Shown here piece after piece: positions 14,228 through 24,632 of a stretch of DNA of 64,000 bases. Below the pieces are notes generated by a model. It was not told where the DNA came from. It searched no databases and saw only the letters and a program-made list of their open reading frames with translations. Position numbers and translations under genes: made by a program. Numbering within the stretch: position 1 is the first letter of the stretch; every line of letters starts with the position of its first letter. The DNA is from Cloeon dipterum (lineage: Eukaryota; Arthropoda; Insecta; Ephemeroptera; Baetidae): positions 20,825,883-20,889,882 of the forward strand of contig NC_088789.1 of NCBI RefSeq assembly GCF_949628265.1, written 5' to 3'.

Positions 14228-14411
14228 CTGAGAAAAGGTCCATCCAGTTCATGAGCTCGTCGCGCGAATAATGGGCATGATGTTCGCCGTACGGCCACCG
14301 GCCCAGCATTGAGGTGGTTTGGCGCGTGTCGCCGATAAAATAGCAGGCCCGCCGCGCGCGCGGATCATTATTTCCATTGGTGGCAGGCAGCTCCTTGGGC
14401 CCGCATAGCAT
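14228..14411 (-). other. 5' exon of the bHLH gene carrying an upstream ORF (64 codons after splicing)
   Basis: A strong donor (CTCAG|GTAAGT) ends this exon at 14228, and the first bHLH exon has an acceptor at 13580/13579. Joining them gives a frame of 61 codons from ATG at 14411, then Val-Gly-Pro and TGA. That TGA shares two bases with the bHLH start codon (ATGA). The encoded peptide (…RDELMNWMDLFS) looks protein-like rather than random. It may be a genuine uORF, or the real N-terminus broken by a one-base error in the sequence. The exon's 5' boundary is not determined. Confidence 0.55.
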
Positions 14412-15352
14412 AATAAAATATCACCTGCCCTGGAAGAGAGGAGGCCGTTTTTTTTCTCCCGTCTCTCTGCCCGGCACGCGCGCGTCTAATGTACAATCAG
14501 TAATTAGCGCAGATCGTCCGTCGCGCGGCACGGCTGCACTGGCAGGGTCCTCGCTGCAGCTGCCCTGGCCGCTTCCAGCTGCCCATCTACCTCTAATATT
14601 TTAATCTCGCTGCCCGATCACTCCTTCCCACCGGCCGATGATTGTTTTATACTCTCTCTGTTTCATAACCGCTGCTTTTTGGCGGTGCAATTGATTCATT
14701 TGCTCCGCTGCAGCATATGTGCGCGTGGAGGAAAAAAACTGATTTTGGCGTCAGTTGGTCACTCTGATTTTTCAAGAATTTTGAGAAATGAAGATTTGGT
14801 TGTGGGTTCTATTTAATCTGTAAATTCATATCTTGATGTTTCAGATGAAAAACGAAATCTTTGGTCGAGCTAGAAAAATTAAATCAATAAAAGAAGCTAA
14901 TATTGACCCAGATTTCTTGGTGACCGAAAATTTTGGAGGTATAGTGTTATTTGCATGAGAAAAGCGCATCAGAATAGGTTCTTAATTAATTCGTAACCTC
15001 CCAATTCAGGGGAAAATAAAGAATATGTAATTTTTTAATTGACCAATAATTTTGATTTTACAATATGGCTATACTCTCATAATATGCGATCAAACAAGGC
15101 AAGGATTAGCTCAAAATTTTAACTTAAAAGAGACAAATTAAATTTCTCACATTCTAGAACTGTACAGCGGCTTGTTTGGCCCACAGGCACTATCAAATCA
15201 CTTCTAAAACGATCATTTTTAAGTAAATTTTTAAATTAATCTCAAACTGCGAAACTGGACTCTTTATTTTATCTTTTATTTGTATTTTTTTATTTAATTA
15301 AAATGCGAAGGATCTGAAATTTGGTCAAATGACGATAATTCCTACCTTGTAA

Positions 15353-15412
15353 AGCGTAATTGTGGGATGCTATTCTCGTATTTTACGAGACAAAATTACG
15401 CTACAAATAATA
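15353..15412. repeat. Nested inverted repeat (hairpin-capable)
   Basis: Outer arms AGCGTAATT (15353-15361) and AATTACGCT (15404-15412) are perfect complements. An inner palindrome, TCTCGTA-TTT-TACGAGA, lies between them. It could be the folded end of a small mobile element or a structured intergenic RNA. I see no gene in it. Confidence 0.6.
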
Positions 15413-15456
15413 CACTTAAAACCGACTTTTTAACTGGATCTTCACAGGCTTTCAAA

Positions 15457-15850
15457 ATATTTTGCATTGTTGACTGTAGGAAGTAGTGGTTCATTGTGTC
15501 TATTATTTGTGGAAATAAGGAAATCTGGACCAAGTTTGAGTTGAATTTAAGCTTTTGCCAAATTTAGTGTCAAGTTTAACGATACACGTCGATGATTTTT
15601 CGCTTGATTTCGATTCCTCTAGCTACGTTGTACGAATTATGAGGGGAATTTCCCTTCTGCTGGAATAAATCTTTATTTTCAATTAGGAGACAGTGCTCGC
15701 CGCTGATTTGCACGAAAACTATTGTGACGATTATTTTCTTCGCAGTTTAAACAGGGGATTTTTTATTTTTAAAGAGAGTTTTGATTAAAGGATAAAAATG
15801 GATTTTTGCAATTTTTCTTTTACAGCCTTCTTAGAAAAACACTTTGAAAA
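15457..15850 (+). repeat. Dispersed repeat family, copy 1
   Basis: Shares an ordered series of blocks with the copies at 22070-22390 (+) and 32590-33010 (-): TTTTGCATTGTTGACT, then CTTGATTTCGATTC, then a GAATTATGA segment, TTTTCAAT, and finally a GGATTTTTxxCAATTTTTCT block. No ORF or clear terminal repeats are visible, so a non-autonomous element is likely. Confidence 0.6.
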
Positions 15851-16584
15851 TAGACGATTTTTTCCTACTAAATTTCATTAATTTAAAAATCAACATTTAA
15901 ATATTTGTAGAATTTTCGTCATATCAAAAATTGACTCCACACACTGGAGCTTGTTTTGGCCTCATTTCAGATATCAACACGGTTTGATAATAATATTGTG
16001 TCACTTGTGCTCATCTAACATTTGAGTACATATTTTCAACGGCTGAATTACGTAGCGAAGAAATATTGATTTAAACAAACAGATTACCTTGTTTTCAAAC
16101 AAGCCGATTACTGATGCAGCAAACACCAAGAACCTTTTCATTACTGAGCATTTGCTTCGAGGAGCCATTATACAACTCTGCCTGGATTAGTCAAAATCGA
16201 ATTAAAAATTACGCCTATATACTTAGACTCACCACGATGTCGCCGGGAGATCTGAACTCGGCATTCGGACCAAGACCTCGGCTATCGGAGAGAAGCGCGA
16301 GCGGAAGATTATGCACTCGTAATATAGATTAAATGTTATGCGTGTTTGCGGTTAGCGCGCGGGGAGAGCGGCGTATTGATATTCGATCGACTTATTCACC
16401 TCGGTAACACGAAAAGCCACTCGATCGTGTTGACCACTCGCGAAGATGCAAATGATACCCCTGGCTGATAACATTGTGCACGCGGCATGCGTTATCGTCG
16501 CTCTTGATTAGCCCAGCCCGCTCAGCAGATATATTGGCCGTGCAAAATATCACTTTGATATAGTTCGGCTCGGAGGAAATCAAG

Positions 16585-16646
16585 GTAAGTCGGGAATCAA
16601 CAACACGACAATATTTTTCAAAAATATTGTTTTCGAAAATATTTAG
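16585..16646 (+). other. 5' UTR intron of lipase gene 1
   Basis: CAAG|GTAAGT at 16584/16585 and TATTTAG|ATG at 16646/16647 bound a 62-nt intron. Its acceptor abuts the start codon, so the start ATG is created at the exon junction. Confidence 0.6.
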
Positions 16647-18630
16647 ATGAGACAAATCGTGGTTTTGGGGCTTTTGAGCTTGGCCGTCGTGGCCTACTCG
16701 GGCATCAGCCCTGCCAGAGAGCTGGACTTATCCTCCCTGAGCCGGATTTTGAACTCGAATCCGGAAAAACTGCAAAAACTGCAGGAGATGCAGCGTTTGT
16801 GGAAGCTTGACGACCACCCCGACATCGGCAAGCCAACTGTAATGTTCTCCTGGACTCTAATATGAAAAGGGAATTAAAAATAAAAACTTCACTCCAGCCT
16901 GACATGATCAGACGGCAAGGCTACCCCGTGGAGGTGCACTGGGTGACCACCGAGGACGGCTACATTTTGGAGGTGCACCGAATTCCGAATCCGGGCAAGC
17001 CGCCAATTTTCCTGCAGCACGGACTCCTTTGCGCCTCCTCCGACTGGGTCATGATGGGCTACACTCACGGACTCGGTGAGTTTTTTTTTCGGTGTTTATG
17101 TTTGTTCGGGAAAAAATGTTATTTTCCTGCAGCTTATCTGCTTTTCGATCGCGGATACGACATCTGGATGGGCAATAGCCGCGGCAACACCTACTCGAGA
17201 AATCACACCACCCTTAACCCCGATACGGACTCTGAATTCTGGAATTTCAGGTGATTTTTTTATTTAAATGCTGACAGGAAAATTAGAGAGTGTGATGTTT
17301 GCTCTTTAAAAGAACGACAAGTTAAGTTCAAGAAAATTAAATAAAACTAATAAGGAAATTAAGAAGCTGCTGAAGGTCTGTTGCGTCTAATCAGGTTTTA
17401 ATATTGATCGAGCTTTCTTATTTTTTATTGTTTCAACACTTGTGCAAAAAGAAATTATTAATTTTTCTTATGTAACAATTTCACTTTGAAACCGAAATTT
17501 AGTTGGCATGAAATGGGACATTTTGACATCACGGCCGAAATCGACTACGTGTTGGAGCAGACGAACAACACTGAGCTCGTCTACATGGGCCACTCGCAGG
17601 GCACGACGCAGTTTTTCGTCATGCTGTCCGAGAAGCCTGAATATAACGCCAAAATCAAGCAGATGCACGCGCTCGCACCTGTAGCCTTCATGAGCGGAGT
17701 GCGCAGCCCGCTCGCTCTCATCGCACCTTTCGTCGACCAGATCGAGGTGCGTTAATTTTATACCAATTTTAAAAAAAATGTGCATCTGCGGTTTTTAGTT
17801 AAATATTCCATGCTGGTATAACGACTTAATCTCTCCTTGTTTTCACAAATTTAGAATGAATTATATAATTCTTAAAATTATCCATTCTAATTTACATTTT
17901 TCTTCACGCTAAGAAAAATTAATTAATTTCACAGTGGATTATGAGCATGTTTGGCGTGGACGAGTTCCTGCCAAGCTCCGGCTTCATGGAATTTATCGGG
18001 CAAGCTTTGTGCAACGATGGTGCCTGGACTCAAGTTATTTGCTCAAACGTCCTCTTCCTCATCGTCGGATTCGACTCAAAGCAGCTTAACGAGGTAATTC
18101 CTCCTTTTTCTAAAATAAACCAAAATTAACCAAATAACATCAGACCGCACTGCCTGTAATTATGAGTCACACGCCTGCCGGGGCAGCCACGAAGCAAATT
18201 CTGCACTACGCTCAGGAGATGAACTCTGGTAAGCGAGAATGAGGTTTTGCGGGAGTAAAATTAACTCTGGAAACTTGACAGCCAAGTTCAGGCAGTACGA
18301 CTACGGCTACTTCGACAACATGGACCACTACGGCCAGCACGCGCCTCCGCAGTACGACCTGTCCAAAATCACCGCCAAAATTTATTTGCACTACAGTGAA
18401 AACGACTGGATGTCGCATCCTAATGTAAATACATAAATTATAATTTCAAATCTTGATCTATTTATAAATTTTCAATTTAGGACGTGGTTGAGTTGTTCGA
18501 AAAGCTGCCTAATTGCCTGGGCAAGTTCCGAGTGCCGCTGCCTGAGTTTAATCATCTCGACTTTTTGTGGGCGATCGACGTTAAAGAGCTGCTGTACAAC
18601 ACAATTTTTTCTCTGCTCAACAGAGAGTAA
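16647..18630 (+). CDS. Lipase 3-like secreted acid lipase, gene 1 (422 aa)
   Basis: Exons are 16647-16838, 16898-17075, 17133-17250, 17503-17746, 17935-18093, 18144-18228, 18282-18424 and 18481-18630; they sum to 1269 nt. An N-terminal signal peptide ([19 protein letters not shown]) is followed by a propeptide-like helix, then the alpha/beta hydrolase domain opening with [16 protein letters not shown]. The oxyanion region is FLQHGLL. The nucleophile is the Ser of GHSQG near residue 194. The acid is the Asp in YSENDW and the base the His in FNHLDFLW. These match gastric/lysosomal-type acid lipases (AB-hydrolase lipase family), which hydrolyse triacylglycerols or cholesteryl esters. In insects such secreted enzymes usually work in the gut or haemolymph. 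It is the first of three tandem same-strand copies. AATAAA lies at 18649. Confidence 0.94.
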
Positions 18631-20189
18631 ATATTAAGGAACCAATTTAATAAACATTTTTACGCAACTAAAAATTAATCAGCAATGATTTCGTTGATCT
18701 TGATGTGAATAAATCTGAAAACAGCAACCGAATAATTGTTTTTGCGGATGTGTGTTAAATTAATAATAAATGTGTGAGTGTGCAGTGTCAACGAGGAATG
18801 GAGAAGTGCCCAGAAAACCGTTTTTATATGTACAGCCACAAGAGAAAATTTTTTCTTGAGTCGGCATGACAAAAATCTTCAACGTCATTAAATCGTTTCA
18901 TCAATTTATTTACGTTTTTTACTGTTGCTCGAATACATAACACTCTGAAAAATAATTCATCCAAACAAACCAATGCCACCATTTCGATGATATAGAATCA
19001 ATTGTCACCTTTTCTCAAATAAAAAGCCTTTTGAAAATCTTTTTATGTTGCCGACAGTCATAATGGCTCTAATTAATAAGCAAATTACTGCCTCTTATCA
19101 GAGCTTTCTGCGTTCAACGTGGCTATCAGTCGAAGAGATTAAATTAACAATGTACCTAAGATGTGAGAATGCGTATAATGAGTTGTTTTTATTGGCATAC
19201 TCGTATAGTCAAGAGTTCTTGACTACTCATAACTGCGGCGTCAAATCACTTCAGTTATAGTTATCTAACATACTTATAATATCGGGAATTTTATGGTATG
19301 AGTGTCTTATGTCAAGATTTCTTGCTTCAAATATTTGACAGATGGATTGAGAGGGAAGTAAAACTGGATTTCGAATTGATTAACCGCACTTTCACGTCAA
19401 TTTTTGGAGTAAACTGTTGGGAGCGTTTGAAATCAAATTAACTCTAATTGATGTGAACAGTTAGAATAATAAACACCTTATAATGTGAAGCAGATAGCGC
19501 CAGTTTCTTTCTGATAATGATAAATTAAATGATTTTAATTTTTGTAGCGTAGTAGATATTATGCAATGAAAAGCTGGCATGGTTTTGAGTGGCAAACTTA
19601 AAATCTCGGCAATCTGAGAAAGTCTAAAGCACTCTCCAATGTTCATGTGTAAATTACAATTATTCAAACATATATGTACGTATTTTGGGAAAAAATCAAG
19701 GATTGAGAAATTCGTCAGCAAATAAATTTAGCTTTTAAAATATATTTCCAATATTTCTCAGTAACGTTCGACAAAGGGTTGAATTTTGATTTTTGCATCA
19801 ATTATTGATCGATTTTTGCAACACTCAAATTTGTGTTTCATTGAGAGAAGTTACTGAGGAAAGGCGCTGTAATACAACGACAAAATGAAAGAGAAAAATT
19901 AATCTAGAAATTATCATTCCTACTGGTTTCTATTGCGGCAGATGTGACACAAAGGGTCCGACGTTTGAACCTACTTCTGCGTACCCAAGTCAAGGACGCA
20001 AAATTATTTTAATATTGCGATAAGAAACAATAAAGATGCGCGTGGGTTCTTATAATGTCAAGAAGTGTGTGTACACCTTTTGCCCCATCGAGATACGGCA
20101 AAAAACACTCTTCAGCGCTCAAATCAGATGCACGCGTTCTGCGCGCAGATTTTGCGTTCGCGAGCGATAAGCTGCGGTCAAGTGGAAGG
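18631..20189. other. Intergenic spacer between lipase genes 1 and 2
   Basis: AT-rich with no coding exon recognised on either strand. It ends at the TATA box of lipase 2. Confidence 0.6.
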
Positions 20190-20195
20190 TATAAA
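20190..20195 (+). promoter_or_regulatory. TATA box of lipase gene 2
   Basis: TATAAA lies 48 bases before the start codon at 20243, which gives a short unspliced leader if transcription starts about 30 bases downstream. Spacing and position fit a core promoter. Confidence 0.6.
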
Positions 20196-20242
20196 GGAAT
20201 GCGGAGGCCGGCCTGAGCCATGTTTGCCGAGCCCCTGATACC

Positions 20243-22832
20243 ATGTTGAAGGGTTTTTCCGCGCTGTGCTGCTGCCTCGGGCTCCTGCAAGTTTCTTGCG
20301 CCTTTTCCGTCAGCAACCGTGCCGAAGTGCATCCTGATGTAGGCCTCAGCACAGTGAGTGAATTTTAAATTTAAATTAAAATAGCAGAAATACACGATTG
20401 CCTTGTTTGCAGCCAGAGATGATCGCTCGACGCGGTTATCCGGTCGAAACACACTTTGTGACCACCGCGGACGGATATGTGCTGCAAATGCACAGAATTC
20501 CTCAGCCAGGAAAGCCTGTGGCCTTCCTGCAGCACGGATCCTTGTCCAGCTCAGCGGATTGGATTCTCATGGGACCGGAGAGCTCGCTTGGTAGGTTGAT
20601 AGAATTGTTTTTATTTTGCACGAAACAAAATATTTTGATCACAAAACTCCGTTTTAAATTTTTTTTTGTGATGCAAAATAATGGAAAAAACCAAATTAGT
20701 GAGGAAGGGGAGTCAAATCAACTCGACTTACTAAAAAGGCCTCCAGGAAATCAATAATTTTGTGCTGATTTTTTTTCATTGCATAAGAACCGAATAATCC
20801 TTTGGTGGTGTCCTCATGTAAAACGAATAATTTCTAGCGTACTTCCTGTTCAACAATGGATACGATATTTGGATGGGCAACTACAGAGGCAACACCTATT
20901 CGAAAAACCACACTTACCTCTCCACGGAGAGCAGTTCCGAGTTCTGGGAGTTCACGTAAGGATAAAAATTAAAATAAGCAATTTTCAGTAATTAAAAAAA
21001 AAATTGAACAGCTTCCATGAAATGGGAATCTTTGACTTGCCAGCCATGATCGACTATGTTTTGGAGCAAACCGGTGAGACACAGGTGAACTACGTCGGTC
21101 ACTCCATGGGCACGACCGCCTTCTGGGTCATGGGCTCCGAGAAGCCCGAATACAACGCCAAAATCCGCCAGATGCACGCCCTCGCCCCTGTGGCCTTCAT
21201 GGGAAGGGTCAGGTCACCGCTGCTGCTCACCCTCGTTCCCTACGTCTGGATGTTTGAGGTAAACCGTTGTTTCCTTTTTGAAGGAAATTTATAATAACAT
21301 TCATAAAAATTTATCAGTGGTGGAGCAACGTGTTGGGCTCTGGTGAGTACATGCCCAGCAGCGAGTTCAATCAGGGTGTTGGCGCTCAGCTCTGCGCCGA
21401 TGGGTCCTACATGCAGGACATTTGCTCCATGCAGATTTTCATGCTGTGCGGCTTCAATCCTGAACAGTTCAATGAAGTATGTATCTAATCATATTTTTAA
21501 TCTTTACTAAGAACAAAATCATAAATGATTCTTAAAATCACTTTTCAAAAATTAAAAATATAATTGTAAATTTCAAGGAAATTAATTTTTCATGATGAAA
21601 GATTCAGAAGTTTTCTATCTCTTATCCAGTTTTAAAAGGAAGGGAGGAATTTTCAGCTTGGGATGATTTTCAAGAGGGAGTTTTGTCACAGGGAAGGCGA
21701 GATTCGTTTTTTTACAAGATTGCCTCACTTCTTGCTTTCTTCTTGATAACACTCAGAGCAGTGATATAGTTTCCAACGAGAATAAATCTGTTGTGTGGAC
21801 TTTATTGTACTTGTTTAGTAATAATGATCTGATTCTGAGACCTTGAGGGGCTGAAAAGGCTGCTGTTTAGTTTAAGAACGTGCGATATAATTTATCTTTT
21901 TGGTTAATTTAATTTTTATATCACTGCAATCCTGATAACATTTACAGTTATAGTTATTGATTTAGTTTTATTAAATGTCCACATGCGTATCAAATTTTCA
22001 TTTTAAAATTCGAGTTTTATAGTTATTGGAATTTAGCAACAGATTGTTTCAATAATGTTCATTAATGTAATCAGGACCGAGAAACAATTGAATTTAAGAT
22101 TTTGAAAAATCAAACGGTCCGTCAACGCAATTTGCTTGATTTTGATTTCTCTCGTCGCGATCTACACAACGGCTGGGTGCAAATTATGAGGAAAATTTCC
22201 CTCCTGACGAAATAAATCAAGATTTTCAATATGGGGACATTGCAGATTAGCATGCAAACACTGTAGCCGATTTTTCCAGAAATTTCAAAAACTGCAACCC
22301 AAATTTTTTAGAAATAACTTCAAGAAAAGGCATAAAGGATTTTTCACAATTTTTCTGTACAACTTTATTTTCTTCAAAATTTATTTTTCCTTAAAAAAAA
22401 CTTATTTTTACAAAAATTTTGTAGAAAAACTAACCCTCTATTTTCTTTCAGACGGCGCTGCCAGTGATGAATAGCCACTCGCCCGCAGGCACATCGACCA
22501 AGACCATCATCCACTTTACAAAGCAGGTCATCTCATGGGATTTCGCGCAGTACGATTACGGCTGGGCCGAGAACATGCTGGTCTACGGCCAGATGCTGCC
22601 TCCCAACTACCACCTGAACAAGGTGACGGCGCCCGTCTACCTGCACTACGCCGATAACGACTGGCTGGCGCACCCGCTCGACGTGCAGAGAATCGCCAAC
22701 AACCTGGGCAACCTGAAGGCCATGATCAAGATGGCGCCGCCCATGTTCAACCACATCGACTTCATTTGGGGCATCGACGCCACCACCCTAGTCTACGAGC
22801 CATTGCTCACTCTGCTCGGTCAGGCTGCTTAA
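20243..22832 (+). CDS. Lipase 3-like secreted acid lipase, gene 2 (397 aa), two introns fewer
   Basis: Exons are 20243-20353, 20413-20590, 20838-20955, 21012-21258, 21318-21476 and 22452-22832, summing to 1194 nt. The signal peptide is [19 protein letters not shown], and the N-terminal propeptide is much shorter than in gene 1. The nucleophile is in GHSMG near residue 167; the acid is in YADNDW and the base in FNHIDFIW. Several exon lengths (178, 118, 159) are identical to gene 1, showing recent tandem descent. Here, however, the last three exons of gene 1 are one continuous exon, so two introns were lost. Intron 5 is 975 nt and contains a dispersed repeat. AATAAA lies at 22843. Confidence 0.94.
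22070..22390 (+). repeat. Dispersed repeat family, copy 2 (inside an intron of lipase 2)
   Basis: Same block order as copy 1: TTGCTTGATTTTGATTTCTC, GATCTACACAACGG, GCAAATTATGAGGAAAATTT, TTTTCAATATGGGGACA, TAGCATGC, then GGATTTTTCACAATTTTTCT. Its presence here explains the intron being unusually long for this cluster. Confidence 0.6.
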
Positions 22833-22848
22833 AAATTCAAATTAATAA

Positions 22849-24632
22849 AAATTTCAATTGCGCCATGATTGACATTTCTTGATAGTTCACTAGTTGGTGC
22901 CCTGAATTTGAGGACACAGAAGGGTACATTTTATAAGGGTCTGATTAGCGATACAAATAAATATTTAGTTCTGTCAAACCAATATGTGTCGCTTTTATCT
23001 CTGATTTATTAAAGGTGAAATCATCCCGTGAATAAATCTCTTGAGATAATGCTGTAAACACGAAAAGCACTCGAAATGATGGCGCGATAGCATTTCTAAT
23101 CACTTGAGGAGATACAGCCCAGAAAACTGCAAATCAAAAACAACCGCAACGGATTGATGGAAAAATAATAAGTGTGGTGCTGATGATAATTAAATTGATA
23201 ATTCCAACGAGGACAAAGAAAATCCATTAAATTGTCTAACCAAATCCAAACAATACATTTTTATTTATCTCATTTTCCAGTGGAGTTTTTCAATTTAATC
23301 GAACATATATACATATTACCGGTGGCGCCTTATTGTTTTGGTCTGCGTAAACAAAAATATATACTATGTAGTGCGCCGTAGCAACGAAACATCAAAATCA
23401 TGCCACTTTAAAAGAACGTTTTCATTCAACATTTCGGAAGAAGGTGCGGCGCTGACAAGAGCTTCTCAGCACGTGTGCCAAGGTACGTGTCCCTCTATGA
23501 CGTAAAGAGCCTACCCTGACTGAAGCAAGCGCACTATTCCCCTAGTAAAGAAAACAAAACGACTGAAATAGGGCTGCCAGACGATCGCGTGACACTGCCG
23601 AGCAACCAATACGCGTGTCGCGTGTGTCATTCACCCGCGCCACTAATAGTCAAAGGGTATTGTTCAACTTCAAATTCTTTTCAATCAGCTACTTATTTTT
23701 TTACTCTTGCCCGTTGGCTTGCATTGTTAAGGCACTCTCAGGAGTGTCAAAGCAATGGGAGGTATTTGAGCAATTCGGAGATCTAATACTGGCTACCTAA
23801 TGTCAGAAATGGCAAAAAGTGGTTAGTTTAGTGACTCGAATTGCTAAAATTGCTCAACGGGCGCCGACTCGCTACTTGCTGGTTTGCACCTTTCCAGCAT
23901 GCGTGATTTGGCTTCACGGGACGAATGTCTAGCGTTTCAATGTAGTCCTCGGTGCGGAGGCAAGTGGCCCTTGAGTGGACTGGGTCCCTGTGCGGCCTGG
24001 TGCGCCCATGTTATCCGTTCGCGGTGTTATTGGGACCCGGGTTTCAGCATTCGTGCTAGTGCAGTGCGCGCCCTTCCCGGTCCTCGGACAGGGATAAAAA
24101 GAGCAAAAAAAAATTGGAATTTTACTGTAAGAAAATAAATTAGGACAGCAATTAGAATAAAACGCTTGACAAAATTTATTTTTATAACATCATTAAAAGC
24201 TGAATGAATTTGGTACGGCAGGTTAATCCTCAAATAATTTCCAACCTGCTTATCAATGATTTAATCTTTTTAGAACGAAATTTTGTAGCAGATTTTTATT
24301 TTCTATCCGTCATCGGCGCTGTTCGAACGATATAGGGAAGCCACGCGGATGAGTGTGATACATAGCCTCTCTGGTGCGTTGCTCTCCGCAGCAATGTATT
24401 ATTAGATTAACTTGTGTCGCCTCGAGAGTCATACAGTATGCATAAATATAGAAAAGCTCCCACTTCCTCTGTTCTCCGCGCTTCAGCGCGCAGGACAAAA
24501 CTAAAGCAGCCGTCACTCATTGTCAGTTGAGGACTTTCTTTCTACGTAGCGTCCTTGAGTGCCAATTGCACTTCTTACCCAGAGTGGTGACCCGACGAGC
24601 GGCTAATTTGACTGTGCGTGTGCGTCTAGGAA
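22849..24632. other. Spacer between lipase genes 2 and 3, with an anomalous GC-rich block
   Basis: Most of the spacer is AT-rich and featureless. From about 23860 to 24095 the composition becomes distinctly GC-rich with no ORF that fits a gene, then returns abruptly to AT-rich. It does not fold into a recognisable tRNA or 5S pattern by eye. A captured repeat or short mobile element is possible. A CATAAATATA motif near 24440 may belong to the lipase 3 promoter. Confidence 0.4.

Larger units (their letters stand above)
14600..16560. other. Intergenic stretch between bHLH gene and lipase cluster
   Basis: AT-rich with no coding exon recognised. It holds an inverted repeat (15353-15412) and a copy of the dispersed repeat (about 15457-15850), both listed separately. 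The part from 14440 to 14700 is GC-richer and sits directly upstream of the bHLH 5' exon, so it may contain that gene's promoter. Confidence 0.5.

Noticed and set aside
19940-19985. GTTTGAACC stretch, possible tRNA fragment
   Set aside because: No acceptor stem or anticodon arm at the right spacing.
20009-20452. 147-codon minus-strand ORF overlapping the lipase 2 promoter
   Set aside because: Covers the TATA box and signal-peptide exon in antisense, with non-protein-like composition.
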